Source: Lampris incognitus (taxonomy: Eukaryota; Chordata; Actinopteri; Lampriformes; Lampridae). From it: 64,000 nt of DNA. The notes under the pieces are model-generated. The model was not told the origin of the DNA. It saw nothing but the letters and a program-made list of their open reading frames with translations, and ran no database searches. A program made the position numbers and the translations under genes. Positions 1-11,763 of the stretch are shown piece by piece (positions within the stretch are counted from its first letter, which is position 1; each line of letters begins with the position of its first letter). Location: NCBI RefSeq assembly GCF_029633865.1, contig NC_079217.1, positions 926,463-990,462 of the forward strand, in the 5' to 3' direction.

Positions 1-360
1 CATGTGCCACATATTTGCCAAAGGTGGCCATATTGTTTTGTGATCTTTGGGCCAAATTCACCATTTACCACACGCAGGTAGCTACACAACACTAACTACA
101 ATCAAACACGGGGCGCTTCAGGGTCACATCCAGACCACATGTTACCCAGAGCACCGCAGCTTTGCCAGAACAGGCCCATATGTAACTTGGCATATTTGGG
201 CCATATTTGCTATTGTACATGTGGGCCACTTCAGGCTCACCTCCATCTTGTCAGGGCCAGAAGAAGGCCGTCAGTGCCGCATCACTGCCTGAAGTGGCCC
301 ACATCCGGATGCTGTCTGGGGTGGTGGACCAACACCTCATGAAGACACTTTATGTTGGTT
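1..360. repeat. possible dispersed repeat rich in gggcca/tggccc words
   Basis: The stretch repeats short words such as ggccatat, gggccacttc and gtggcccaca in both orientations. This style is common in old teleost DNA repeats. No terminal repeats or coding frame could be fixed, and the short open frames here have no recognisable domain. Family unknown. Confidence 0.25.
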
Positions 361-375
361 TTTCCTTTCATTTGT

Positions 376-378
<3 letters not shown>

Positions 379-406
<28 letters not shown>
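379..406. repeat. (GT)n microsatellite
   Basis: About 14 uninterrupted GT units. No gene is seen between this repeat and the CpG-rich region near position 1500. Confidence 0.9.
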
Positions 407-409
<3 letters not shown>

Positions 410-1489
410 ACTATTGTTACCTCACTATTTTGAAAGAGCGGTGTCTTTATCAGGGTTTTTGAATGAATAATTGTTATATTTCAATGTTTTTTAACGAGTT
501 ATATTGTAATAATGGATATAGCGCCTTTCTGGACGCCCAAAGCGCTTGTAGCTATCGTGCGGAGGAAGCAAGGCTGTTTCCCACGGCGTGGTAGAGCTGG
601 AATAGTATTACATCAGACCTGGGAAATGCAGCAATTTTGTTTTTTTGTTGGGTTTTTTTTTAGGCTCATGACGCTGCTTGGAAAGAAGCAGAGAGGATGT
701 GAGTGGAAGGATGCTTATGCAGAGGTCCTCGGGCGGGTGGACAGTAGGAAGCGTTGGGCTTGTCAGTAGTAAGGAAACGGCAGTTACGAGAATACCCCAT
801 CTGAGCAGGTCATTCTTGGGGATTCAATTGAAATGGGGGAAAAAATCCTTCCCTGTTTTACTTTTCTCTGAGGCGGCGTGGAGAGTGGGTTTTGTAGCAC
901 AGAACGTAGTACAGATGTAGTAGATGTAGTACAGGAATTCACTGTTGTACAGCAGTTTATCGTAGCTCCAAGCGTGTCTTGAAAGGCAATGTATATATGT
1001 ACATGTATGGTCAGGGGGTAAGTGCTGAGGGTGGCCAGCTGCCAAAACATAACAGAATTTAAAGATGAGAGTAAATTAAACCAGCGATGGTTTCTCTTCC
1101 TCCACAACGACCGTGGATAAAGCATGGCCAGTGTTTAGTGTGCTGCCTGGCGGGGCGGGGCTGGTGGGGCTTCTCTACGAAAGAAGGGTTCATGTTTACC
1201 TCATATGAACTTGGGGTACCCTGAAACAATTGACGGGACCCATGACTGTGAACTAGACCGCACTTGTCGTGTCAGCTGTGCCTTTCCACAGATATGAATG
1301 GGTCGGCTCTCCTTCGGCGTGTACGTGTAACTTCCGTTCTCCACCGGTAAGGGGCAGCATTCAGCCGTCCCGGTGTCTAGTCTACCGGCAAATGACACAG
1401 AAGAAGATAAAGTCTTGCGCTTTCCTCTTAACCTTCTGGGTTGTTCAAACCTTAAACTTTCTAACCTTCCCTCGCCGCCTTTGGTTTGA

Positions 1490-2115
1490 CGCAGAATCCG
1501 CACGACGGGAAGCCAGAGCCTCGTGAACCGGCCGCCGAAGGGCGTGTGATGAGGAGCGAGGCCGCTGCGCCGCGCCGCGCCGCGCTGCGCCGGGTGAGTA
1601 GCCCGTCCCGCTAGCTCCCGTGCCGCGCTGCGCCGGGTGAGTAGCCCGTCCCGCTAGCTCCCGTGCCGCGCCGCGCCGGGTGAGTAGCCCGTCCCGCTAG
1701 CTCCCGTGCCGCGCCGCGCCGGGTGAGTAGCCCGTCCCGTTAGCTCCCGTGCCGCTAGCTCCCGTGCGGCGCTGCGCCGGGTGAGTAGCCCGTCCCGCTA
1801 GCTCCCGTCCCGTTAGCTCCCGTGCGGTGGCTCGGGCGGACCTGTGAAGCCACGGACACATGCTAGCTAAGCCCCGCGTGCACCAGCCGGACGCGGCAGC
1901 CGCCTCTCTCGTGCCGACGTGACGCGGTACTGGAGCGGCACGAGCGGGCGGGTGGGTGGTCAAGTCGCTCGACGCCGACATGTTGTGGCAGGTTAACCTC
2001 ACGCGCACCGGCCCCCTACGTGGCAGTCCGGGTGACGGGTCCCAAAACACGTCCTGCACGCTCCGAAAGGCCCGTGGCATCGGTTGGCACGAAGCGCATG
2101 CTGGAGACTCCACAT
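1490..2115. promoter_or_regulatory. CpG-island-like region, candidate promoter or first exon
   Basis: CG dinucleotides are dense here and sparse in the flanking 1 kb. The region holds the 43-bp repeats with donor-like gggtgagt motifs and runs directly into the G-rich minisatellite. A promoter or non-coding first exon is possible, but no reading frame resembling a known protein was found on either strand. The 154-codon minus frame (1697-2161) is low-complexity and runs into the repeat. Confidence 0.35.
1560..1826 (+). repeat. 43-bp GC-rich tandem repeat, about 5 to 6 copies
   Basis: The unit contains gcgccgggtgagtagcccgt followed by cccgctagctccc. Copies differ by ccgcgc/cgctgc swaps and by shortened units after 1740. 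Every full copy carries a good splice-donor-like site (GG|GTGAGT). Confidence 0.85.
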
Positions 2116-2134
2116 GAGCAGCTCGCAGCCGCAG

Positions 2135-3535
2135 GGGGGGGGGCACAGGGGGGAACAACACTTAGGTGGTGGGGGCACAGGGGGAACAACACTTAGGAGG
2201 GGGGGGCACAGGGGGAACAACACTTAGGTGGGGGGGCCACAGGGGGAACAACACTTAGGTGGGGGGTGCACAGGGGGGAACAACACTTAGGGGGGGGGCA
2301 CAGGGGGAACAACACTTAGGGGGGGGCACAGGGGGAACAACACTTAGGGGGGGGCACAGGGGGGAACAACACTTAGGGGGGGCACAGGGGGAACAACACT
2401 TAGGGGGGGGCACAGGGGGAACAACACTTAGGTGGGGGGGCATAGGGGGGACAACACTTAGGAGGGGGGGGCACAGGGGGGAACAACACTTAGGTGGGGG
2501 GGCATAGGGGGAACAACACTTAGGTGGTGGGGGCACAGGGGGGACAACACTTAGGAGGGGGGGCACAGGGGGGAACAACACTTAGGTGGGGGGGCATAGG
2601 GGGAACAACACTTAGGTGGGGGGGCACAGGGGGAACAACACTTAGGTGGTGGGGGCATAGGGGGAACAACACTTAGGTGGGGGGGCACAGGGGAACAACA
2701 CTTAGGTGGGGGGGCATAGGGGGAACAATACTTAGGTGGGGGGGCACAGGGGAACAACACTTAGGTGGGAACAACACTTAGGTGGGGGGGGCACAGGGGG
2801 AACAACACTTAGGTGGGGGGGCATAGGGGGAACAACACTTAGGTGGTGGGGGCACAGGGGGGAACAACACTTAGGTGGGGGGGCATAGGGGGAACAACAC
2901 TTAGGTGGGGGGGCATAGGGGGAACAACACTTAGGTGGGGGGGGCACAGGGGGAACAACACTTAGGTGGGGGGGCATAGGGGGAACAACACTTAGGTGGT
3001 GGGGGCACAGGGGGGACAACACTTAGGAGGGGGGGGCACAGGGGGGAACAACACTTAGGTGGGGGGGGCACAGGGGGGACAACACTTAGGAGGGGGGGCA
3101 CAGGGGGGAACAACACTTAGGTGGGGGGGCATAGGGGGAACAACACTTAGGTGGTGGGGGCACAGGGGGGACAACACTTAGGAGGGGGGGGCACAGGGGG
3201 GAACAACACTTAGGTGGGGGGGCACAGGGGGGACAACACTTAGGAGGGGGGGCACAGGGGGGAACAACACTTAGGTGGGGGGGGCACAGGGGGAACAACA
3301 CTTAGGTGGGGGGGCATAGGGGGAACAACACTTAGGTGGTGGGGGCACAGGGGGGACAACACTTAGGAGGGGGGGGCACAGGGGGGACAACACTTAGGAG
3401 GGGGGGGCACAGGGGGAACAACACTTAGGTGGTGGGGGCACAGGGGGGAACAACACTTAGGTGGGGGGGGCACAGGGGGAACAACACTTAGGTGGTGGGG
3501 GCACAGGGGGGACAACACTTAGGAGGGGGGGGGCA
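2135..3535. repeat. G-rich minisatellite, unit about 30 bp, about 46 copies
   Basis: The unit is aacaacacttagg followed by tggggggg and then cacagggggg. Variation is mainly in the length of the G runs and in cacagg versus catagg. Each unit has two runs of five or more G, so the + strand can in principle form G-quadruplexes along its length. The open frames on both strands across this interval are by-products of the repeat and are not genes. Confidence 0.95.
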
Positions 3536-4089
3536 CCCAAAAGCGACAATAGAAAGGAAGGCCGCGCCACTGACTTCTCGCTTCAACATTTAGACTGCTA
3601 AGTAGAAAGACTTACTTTTCTTTATGTCTTCGTCGTGTTTCTGTTGGCTGAAGTAGCTTCCACCTCGGAAGGAAGGTGCATGTGACCTTTTCATTTTGCA
3701 CCGTCAACACTAACATTCTGAGGGACATGTCCCCTTGTTGATGATGTTCTCATCAACATCTGACTCTTATGTGGAATTAGGAAGCTCACCAACAGTAGCC
3801 CAGTGGTGTGCTCCAACCAAACCCAAGGGGGATTTTATATAATCGAGTGAATACGGCCACTGGAGTATTGGAGTATCGCAATCTGCGAATATTCGCCCTT
3901 AACAGCCAATGGGAGTACTTCGTAGTAAAGTACAATCGCTGGAATCAAGTAAGGGATACATATTTTCAGAATGTACCAGGTAGTCCTATGGTTTCGCTCA
4001 CTTTTCTCCACGCCCTCTCCCTTTGGTTCCGTCTCTGTACAGTATAGAAGTTGAATCGTAGTGCTCCAGGTGCCCACAGACAGTGACAA
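3536..4089. other. no gene recognised
   Basis: Mixed-composition single-copy-looking sequence. Two overlapping frames of about 80 codons on opposite strands (3808-4089) resemble no family known to me. Confidence 0.5.
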
Positions 4090-5150
4090 TAAGTTTTTTT
4101 TAAAACCTTTTTTTTATTTTGCAATTACAAAACATTACAAGATACATTTATACACAAAGACACATACATAAATGGATACAATTAAAACACTTCACAGGGG
4201 GAGGGAATGCATATCATAAAGATGCCACAAATACCAACTCAATAGACCACAGATGAGTACAGATGTATAGCTTTCACCCCTTGCACATCGGTAGATGACC
4301 TAATAGTATCCAAATAATGTTCAAGTTCGTTTTTGAATGTGTTGAAAGAGGGTTTAGAATTTCTAAATTTACATTTGTGAATATGAAAATTGGCAAGTAA
4401 AAATATAAGATTTACAATAAAAAAATTGGTCAGCTTTCTCCTTCTTACAGTCAAAGAAGCCAAGAAGTACATTTTCAAAGGTAAAGGACAGATCAGCAAC
4501 AATGTGTATTTGAATAAAATAAAGGAAATCAGACCAAAACTTTTTAGTAAGTGTACATACAATACCAAAATAGATGCAGAGCAGTTTCAGGCATAGTAAC
4601 ACAAAATCTACTACTACTTTCGGCTGCTCCCGTTAGGGGTCGCCACAGCGGATCATCCGTTTCCATTTCTTGATCCGCATATTTGATTTGGCAAAGATTT
4701 TACACCGGATGCCCTTCCTAACGCAACCCTCCCCATTTGTCCGGGCTTGGGACCGGCACTAAGGATGCACTGGCTTGTGCATCCTCAGTGGCTGGGTTCA
4801 TAGTAACACAAAATGAGCAACCAATATCAATATCATTTTTAAGCCTTTTAAGATATAATTTAGCAGGGTAGAATCTATGAATCAGTTTAAATGCGATTTA
4901 TCTCACATTATCAGTTAACAGGTATTTGTAAAGTCCAAACCTTTTTCCAAGGAACGTTCTCCACAAATTTGTCCCAAAAGAATGTTACATAAGGTATTGA
5001 TACTATATCTCTTTGGAATGAAGCTCTAATACATCTATTTCTACTTTTCTGATAATTTGAAAAACACAGTTTACCGATTACAGATTGATCCAGCTCTATA
5101 GAGGGAACAACAGAAACACTTAATTTTGAGCCTCTTATCAGCATCACCGC
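4090..5150 (-). pseudogene. L1/Tx1-type LINE, 3' part of ORF2, split by another element
   Basis: Read on the minus strand, 5147 to 4815 and then 4607 to 4239 encode a decayed C-terminal LINE ORF2 tail. It includes FYPAKLYLKR-like and NFHIHKCKFRNSKPSF-like segments, which I associate with fish L1/Tx1-clade elements. An A-rich tail lies at 4093-4120 on the minus strand. The reverse transcriptase core is missing, so the copy is 5'-truncated. Stops and a 191-bp insertion (4608-4798) break it. The clade is assigned from remembered pattern, so the exact family is uncertain. Confidence 0.55.
4608..4798 (-). mobile_element. RTE-type LINE 3' end or SINE using it, with 16-bp target duplication
   Basis: On the minus strand the element ends with ctgtggcgacccctaacggg, then agcagccgaaag and a (TAG)n tail. 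This terminus is shared with the RTE LINE at 9130-10925. It is flanked on both sides by catagtaacacaaaat (4592-4607 and 4799-4814), which defines the insertion exactly. It has no coding capacity. It is either a heavily 5'-truncated LINE or a short non-autonomous retroposon that borrows the LINE's machinery. It sits inside the L1/Tx1-type tail. Confidence 0.85.
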
Positions 5151-5159
5151 ACCAGAAGG

Positions 5160-6600
5160 AATGGCATCAAAAATCTGACTGTCACCCCCCTACATCTGTC
5201 AGACCCCTTCTTTATTCAATTTATGGCCTCCTTACTGGAACATCCTCACGTTCCTCCTGCCGAAAAATCCGGTCCCTTACACCGCCCCAACTTTCCAATG
5301 AGGTCTTGGCTTCCATGCCTCCTCGTAATGAATTCTCGTCACTCCTTGTCAACGAGGCTACAGACACACTCTGTTCCTCACTAGCCTCCTCTCTTAACAA
5401 TCTCTTCCCTCTAGCATCCAAACCTGTTCATAACACCCCCCCCCCCAGTCCATGGCTCACTGAGGTCATCAGAGAGCAATTGGCATAAAACCACTGAGTC
5501 CACTGACCTCAGTGACTGTCGATGTCTCCTAGCATTATTCTCCTTCGGCTTAGAAACAGCTAAGACCACTTACTATCAGAACAAGATCTTTGGCACCACT
5601 GATGCTCAAAAAAACGTTTTTTGCTTTTAAATCACTCCTCAGTCCACCTCCTCCAACGACCTCCACCCTGCTCACTCCAGACATGTTTGCCTCATACTTT
5701 ACTGATAAAGTTTCTGCCATCAGTAACCAGTTCTCTTAGCGTGGCCAACTCTGTCTGCCACTGCCAGCTAACAGAGCCTCACTCACCTCATTCTCCCCCC
5801 TGACCGAGGAGGAAATCTCCAAGCTCTGCTGGACTCTTGTCCCACTACCTGTCCGCTGGACCCAACACCATCCAACCTCCTACAGACCATTTCCCCCGCA
5901 GTCACACACATATCACCAACTCCTCACTTACAGCAGGTGTGTTCCCCACTGCATTTAAGCAAGCCCAGGTCACCCCGCTACTCAAAAAACTACACTCAAC
6001 CCAGCCCAGGTTGAAAACTACAGACCGGTTTCACTCCTACTGTTTCTGTCAAAAATACTTGTGCACATGGTCTTTAACCAAGTCTCTGAATTCCTTTCTG
6101 AGAGAAATCTGTACGATCCAAATCAGTCTGGCTTTAAGCAAGGCCACTCTACCGAGACTGCACTCCTGTCGGTAATGGAATCTCTGCATTTGGCTAGAGC
6201 TGCTGGTCAGTCCTCAGCATTATTGCTGCTAGATCTGTCAGCTGCCTTTGACATGGTTAACCACCAAATCCTCCTCTTCACACTCACTGAGCTTGGTATC
6301 TCAGGATCTGCTCTCCGCTGGTTAATATCCTACCTCTCAGGGAGATCTTGGAGGGGAGAAGTATCCAAACCGCATGGCTTATCCACAGTGGTGCCTCAAG
6401 GGTCAGTGCTTGGTCCCCTTCTCTTCTCAATATATACCATCTTACTTGGTGGAATCATCCACTCCTATGGTTTCTCATACCATTGCTATGCTGACGATCG
6501 CTGCATGGATGAAAGAGCACCACCTTCAGCTTAACCTATCTAAGACTTAGCTCCTTGTCATCCCAGCCAGTCCATCCATACAAACAACAGATCAATATTC
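5160..6600 (+). mobile_element. L2-clade LINE, decayed reverse transcriptase
   Basis: Frames on the + strand show the linker region (5190-5485) and then reverse transcriptase blocks: DLSAAFDMVNHQILL (about 6230), [15 protein letters not shown] (about 6390) and the catalytic box YADD (about 6490). These match the L2 LINE clade. Translation needs several frame changes between 5490 and 6060. Sequence after YADD is deleted, because the next codons read AWMKEHHLQLNLSK and belong about 35 residues further on. The C-terminal region and 3' tail are absent. The copy is dead. Confidence 0.8.
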
Positions 6601-6617
6601 AGCTCAGGAAGGTGGAC

Positions 6618-6740
6618 TAGTAATGCACAGTAAGTTATTGATAACTTACAGCGCCGATTTGTCACTTTTTGACCCGCCTGGCCCAACCCGTGAAATTTTG
6701 TAGTAAGCTTACCTGAATCTGCCCGACCCACGCATCACTA
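6618..6740. mobile_element. possible MITE with tagtratgc termini
   Basis: The left end reads tagtaatgcac, and the right end in reverse complement reads tagtgatgcgtgggtcgggc. This matches short hAT-like MITEs of fish. The inverted repeat is imperfect and no clean 8-bp target duplication was found. Confidence 0.35.
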
Positions 6741-8234
6741 TGTTACAGTATTTTCAAATGAGTCACAAAATCAAACAGTGCCATCTAGTGACCTTATTTG
6801 AAATGCAGTGTTTTCATCCCACAAAATCGCATTGTATAAGTCGCAGGACCAGCCAGATGAGTAAAAGAACAGCGACTTATAGTCCTGGAAATACGGTAAG
6901 AGACAACTGCATTCCAGCAGGCAAGGAATACAAAAGAGCAATTCACATATTGCTACATGGTGGGTTAATAACATTTTGAGTTGTTTAATAGTCTACCTTG
7001 GAGACCTTTTGGTGCAGCAAATCTAGGCAATGGTTGAACTGGGAGGTTCCTGGTGTTGCTGCTGTTGCTGTTGTCTGATTCTACATAGTCATCAGGGTCA
7101 GTGGTCTCCTCCCTGGGTGCATGGGCGCCTGGTTATGTTTTAAAATTGGGGAGCAAACTTGGAAAGATAAATAATTAGCATAGGGTCTAGAGGTCTTCCC
7201 CCAGAAAAAAAAGTAATTTAAAACAAGTTTCCTGCATTTCTCCATCATCCAGCCCCTTGGACCAAGCCAAGAAGCAGACCTGCACCAGTCTAGATTCGTC
7301 AGATTGAGGGTGCTATGAAAACCAAGAATGCATCAAGAACAGTATGTAATTGGGTGGCTCAAGACAGGAAATTATTATTAGAAAAATGGCTATTTCATAT
7401 TTGAAATTGTGTAGTATGTTGCAGGCTACTAGGCCATCTTCAACATCAAAACAAGGACAAACAGTTTATATAAATGAAATAGCCTTACAACACATCACAA
7501 TATGATTTGGATAATTTAACCTGGTTAAACAATGATAAACCCGAGGCTTGCTATTCTCAGTACTCAACAAGACCATCTTCAAAGCCTAACAATTGCAACA
7601 AAGTACAAAATTGGATGAATGAAATGGCCTCACAATAACTATCTAATTCCATCCCATCTGTTTATTTTACACACAGGTTCCAGTGGTGGCTATTCTCAAT
7701 AGCACCACTAGCTGGTATAGTTGTAATGTTATACAGGAATGAATAATCTCAACTTCAAAAGCAGATCATTTTAACCTGCATTAACTCAAATAAAGGAGAA
7801 GGTGCCTTTGCACCTCAAGGCTTAAAAGGCCACTTTAGTCAAGGTCTAGAATTTACTGCGAAACCACCCTTTATACCCTGTATGAGAAAATGAGAGAATA
7901 ATCATAATAATGATCACTTTATTTTATATCAGTGGATATAACATTGGCTAGATGCAGGAAGCACAAAAACAAACAAAAAATCCGCCTAAAAGTGCCCAAA
8001 TAATTTTGACCATGCACAGACAAACATGAATGTATTTCTGACCAGAAAATCATGAATGACTCAAAAGACAACTTTGACAACAGCTTCTGCATTCACATAC
8101 ACATCATGGCAACAATCACACAATGTGTTTAAATTATGAACAGTTAAATTCATATAATATCTGGAAACAAGGTAATATTTTTGTTTGAACATTTGTTCAG
8201 CAGAATCACATTCATCGCTTCAGTTAGAAGCATG
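6741..8234. other. no gene recognised; fragments of old repeats
   Basis: 6830-6900 contains gcgacttatagtcctggaaa followed by tacggta, a word found in abundant teleost repeats. 7050-7075 holds a short TGC/TGT run. The remainder is AT-rich with short frames only. Nothing resembling a conserved exon was seen. Confidence 0.45.
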
Positions 8235-9129
8235 TAGGGATGCAACATCATTTCCTTCCACTTTATTTCTTGAACTCTCCAAACACGTTTTGGTGCTCCA
8301 CATTCTTGGCAGCAAATTGCTGAGCAATAGTATAATGGTCCAAATGGCCAGTTTCATTCTGTTGAGTATGCAGGACAGGTAGAAATTGTCTCGTTTGTGA
8401 CATCGTGCTTCTCAGATATGACTTCAGCCTCCTAAGTGCTGAGAAGTTCCTCTCAGCTGAGGCTGATGAGCTTGGCAAAACCAAAAGTATTTTCAGCAGT
8501 CTTGACCTCACCTAAAAGCCTGCAAGGATCGCCTAAAACATTTTTTTTTTTTAGTTTAGCAATTGGTGTTTTCGTCACCTTGGTCGGTAGTGCTTGTGTT
8601 TGGGTTGATATTGATCAGGGTGGGCAACATGATGAGTTCAACTTTCAACTGATGTAGGTCACAGTCACCTGCAGTGTTTGTGCACAACCTCTGAGTCTAT
8701 CCAATGTGTAGTCAGACTCAACAAGGACATTGGACTCACGTTTGAGCGCCAGATGTCTGTCATGAAACTAACCACGCCTGCATTCTCCAAAAGTTTGGAG
8801 AGAAAATAGCAAGCTTTGTTGAGCATATGAGGGATGGCCTTTTCCGTTACAGCAAGGTGACTGGGCAAAGTGTAGCAAGGCTGGAGGTGCTCAATTAATC
8901 GTCAAAACCCCACATTTTCTATCACTGAAAGGGTTGGTCGTCCAGGAAAATAAACTGAACTAGTTTCTCTGTTATCAATTTCGCCTTGTTGCTGTCTGGG
9001 GGCAGTTTCTCTCGCCTTTTTATTGATTCCATCAATATCTCCTGTTGGGGTATTTTGCTTTTCTTTGCAGCCACTGCATGCAGAAATTTCTGGTGTTGTT
9101 CCATGTGGTGTTTTTCCTAATGCCTAATT

Positions 9130-10893
9130 AAGATTGTGGTGTTGGAGATTGGAGCGGATTTCAATAGTGATGGGAGCGGACTTCAATGGACATGTTGGTG
9201 AAGGGAGCAGAGGTGATGAGGAGGTGAAGGGTAGGTATGGTGTCAAGGAGAGAAATGTGGAAGGACAGATGGTGGTGGATTTTGTGAAAAGGATGGAAAT
9301 AGCTGTGGTGAATACATATTTCAAGAAGAGGGAGGAACACAGGGTGACGTACAAGAGTGGAGGAAAGTGCACACAGGTGGACTATATCTTATGTAGAAGG
9401 TGCGATCTAAAAGGGATTGGAGACTGCAAGGTGGTGACAGAGGAGAACGTAGCTAGGCAGCATCGGATGGTGGTCTGTAGGATGACTTTGGAGACCAAGA
9501 AAAGGAAGCGAGTCGAAGGCAGAGCCGAAGATTGTTTAACACAATCTTGGAAAGTCAGAGGATGCTGAGGAGTGGAGAAGAAGCATACTGGTACCGATTT
9601 TCAAGAACAGGGGTGATGTGCAGAACTGTAGCAACTACAGAGGTATAAAGTTGATCAGCCACAGCATGAAGATATGGGAAAGAGTAATAGAAGCTAGGTT
9701 AAGAGGAGAGGTGATGATCAGTGAGCAGCAGTATGGTTTCATGCCAGGAAAGAGCACCACAGATGTGATGTTTGCTTTGAGAATGTTGATGGAGAAGTAT
9801 AGAGAAGGTCAGAAGGAGTTACATTGTGTCTTTGTGGATTTAGAGAGAGCATACGACAGGGTGCCGAGAGAGGAGGTGTTGTATTATATGAGGAAGTCGG
9901 GAGTGGCAGAAAAGTATGTAGGAGTGGTGCAGGATATGTATGAGGGAAGTGTGACAATGGTGGTGTGTGGTTGGAATGGCAGATGGGATCAAGGTGGAGG
10001 TGGGATTACATCAAGGATCGGCTCTGAGCCCTTTCTTGTTTGCAATGGTGATGGACAGGTTGACGGACGAGATCAGGCAGGAGTCTCCATGGACGATGAT
10101 GTTTGCGGATGACATTGTGATCTGTATTGAGAGTAGGGTGCAGGTTGAGGAGAGCCTGGAGAGGTGGAGGTATGCACTGGAGAGAAGAGGAATGAAAGTC
10201 AGTAGGAGCAAGACGGAATACCTATGTATGAATGAGAGGGAGGACAGTGGAATGGTCAGGATGCAAGGAGTGGAGGTGACGAAGGCATATGAGTTTAAAT
10301 ACTTGGAGTCAACTGTCCAAAGTAACTGTGAGTGCAGAAGGGAGGTGAAGAAGAGAGTGCAGGCAGGGTGGAGTGGGTGGAGAAGAGTGTCAGGAGTGAT
10401 GTGTGACAGAAGGGTACCAGCAAGAGTTAAAGGGAAGGTTTACCAGATGGTAGTGAGACCAGCTATGTTATATGGTTTGGAGACAGTGGCACTGATGAAA
10501 AGACAGGAGGTGGAGCTGGAGGTGGCAGAGATGAAGATGCTAAGATTTTCATTGGGAGTGATGAAGAAGGACAGGATTAGGAACGATTATATTAGAGGGA
10601 CAGCTCAGGTTGGACGGTTTGGAGACAAAGAAAGAGAGACAAGATTGAGATGGTTTGGACATGTGTGGAGGAGAGATGCTGGGTATATTGGGAGAAGGAT
10701 GCTGAATATGGAGCTGCCAGGAAAGAGGAGAAGAGGAAGGCCAAAGAGCATGTTTATGGATATGGTGAGGGAAGACATGCAGGTGGCTGGTGTGACAGAG
10801 GAAGATGCAGAAGACTGGAAGAAATGGAAACGGATGATCCACTGTGGCGACCCCTAACGGGAGCAGCCAAAAGTAGTAGTCGTAGTAGTAGTC

Positions 10894-10925
<32 letters not shown>
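9130..10925 (+). mobile_element. RTE-type LINE, 5'-truncated, endonuclease and reverse transcriptase
   Basis: Retrotransposon of the RTE group (probably the RTEX/Expander type). The frame at 9134-9568 holds the end of an apurinic-type endonuclease (GADFNGHVG, QVDYILCRR, and ARQHRMVV in place of the usual SDHR). 9618-10112 and 9967-10857 hold the reverse transcriptase: [35 protein letters not shown], a catalytic FADD (about 10110), then the C-terminal LRWFGHVWRRD block and RRGRPKS. A piece is missing between endonuclease and polymerase near 9570-9610, and a frameshift lies near 9970. It ends in ctgtggcgacccctaacggg, agcagcc and a (GTA)n tail at 10875-10925. It interrupts the BED region of an hAT remnant. 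Confidence 0.85.
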
Positions 10926-10926
<1 letters not shown>

Positions 10927-11028
10927 TTAAACCACAACAGCGCTGCGACACCTTGAAACATTTGCATTGCAAATTTTGCATTTGGCTGTTGGATTTTTTT
11001 CCTCTTTAAGGTTGAAATACTTCCACAC

Positions 11029-11432
11029 GGGTCCGCGGTGGTGTAGCAGTCTAAGCATCGGCTTTGTGTCGATGCAGTTGCCCACTGGGGACTGGGGTTC
11101 GCGCCCCGGTCTCGTCAGATCCGACTATGGCCGGACTCGATGAAGCAGCAATCATTGGCAAACGCTGTCTTCGGGAGGGGGGCGGAGTCGGCTTGTGTTC
11201 GTCACGTGAATGCGTCTCTGTGTGTGTCGGAAGAAACAGTGGTTCGGCCTGGAGTCGCCTTGTCACGAAAGTGGGGAGGCGGTCTCCTTCGAGACTGCCG
11301 GCCGGAGAGATGCAGTTGGCGAATGCATGCAGTACGAGGGTGGGTGTTTGAATTAAAAATAGGGATCGATTGGCCACTAAATTGGGAGAAAAAAGGGAAA
11401 AATCAGAAATAAATAAATAAAAAAAAGAAAAA
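11029..11432 (+). mobile_element. tRNA-derived SINE with 15-bp target duplication
   Basis: The head has a tRNA-like promoter: A-box-like tggtgtagcagtctaagc and B-box-like ggggttcgcgccccgg. The body carries atggccggactcgatgaagc and the tail is A-rich (aaataaataa). The direct repeat gaaatacttccacac stands at 11014-11028 and 11433-11447, so the ends are exact. A second, headless copy of the same body lies at 49676-49989. Long target duplications and an A-rich tail indicate LINE-driven retroposition. Confidence 0.9.
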
Positions 11433-11763
11433 GAAATACTTCCACACCACTGACATGACTATTCAACAGGTAGATAACGCTCATACGACTAATTGGCTAC
11501 TACTGTTGTTATCACTTGGCACACTGTGCCGCTTAACCGGAGGTGCACGGCACAGGAAGTGCTAATATGAAGAAGAAAGCCAGAAAGAAGACGAAGAAGA
11601 TATAACATACAAGCATTTAGGCAATGATTTAAGATAGATTTCCCCATGGTTTGTATTGGATAGGTAGTGGATCATATTTTTTCTCCCGTCCGATATTTGA
11701 TCTAGCATTCTGGGCCAGTGTCGACCCGATACCGATGCCGTGGATCGGATTGGGACATCCCTA

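Larger units (their letters stand above)
8235..11763 (-). mobile_element. hAT transposon remnant with BED finger, internally deleted and twice invaded
   Basis: Read on the minus strand. The right edge, gatcggattgggacatccct ending at 11763, has the look of an hAT terminus (tagggatgtccc in reverse complement). A BED-type zinc-finger fragment (AKCKICNANVSR) lies near 10985-10950. It continues after a LINE insertion at 9104-8922 (MEQHQKFLHAV), then 8868-8665 (FMTDIWRSN, LTTHWIDSE) and the C-terminal dimerisation part 8511-8263 (PSSSASAERNFSALRRLKS). The middle of the transposase is deleted between the last two blocks. The left terminus is weak (tagggatg at 8235) and no 8-bp target duplication matches, so that boundary is tentative. 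Non-functional. Confidence 0.65.

Noticed and set aside
2255-3301. Cys/Pro-rich minus frames (LSVVPPVPPPPKCCSP and similar)
   Set aside because: By-products of the G-rich minisatellite. Frames change whenever the G runs change length.
11029-11105. tRNA gene
   Set aside because: The tRNA-like head cannot fold into a full cloverleaf with matching acceptor stem and is followed by a SINE body, A-rich tail and target duplication.
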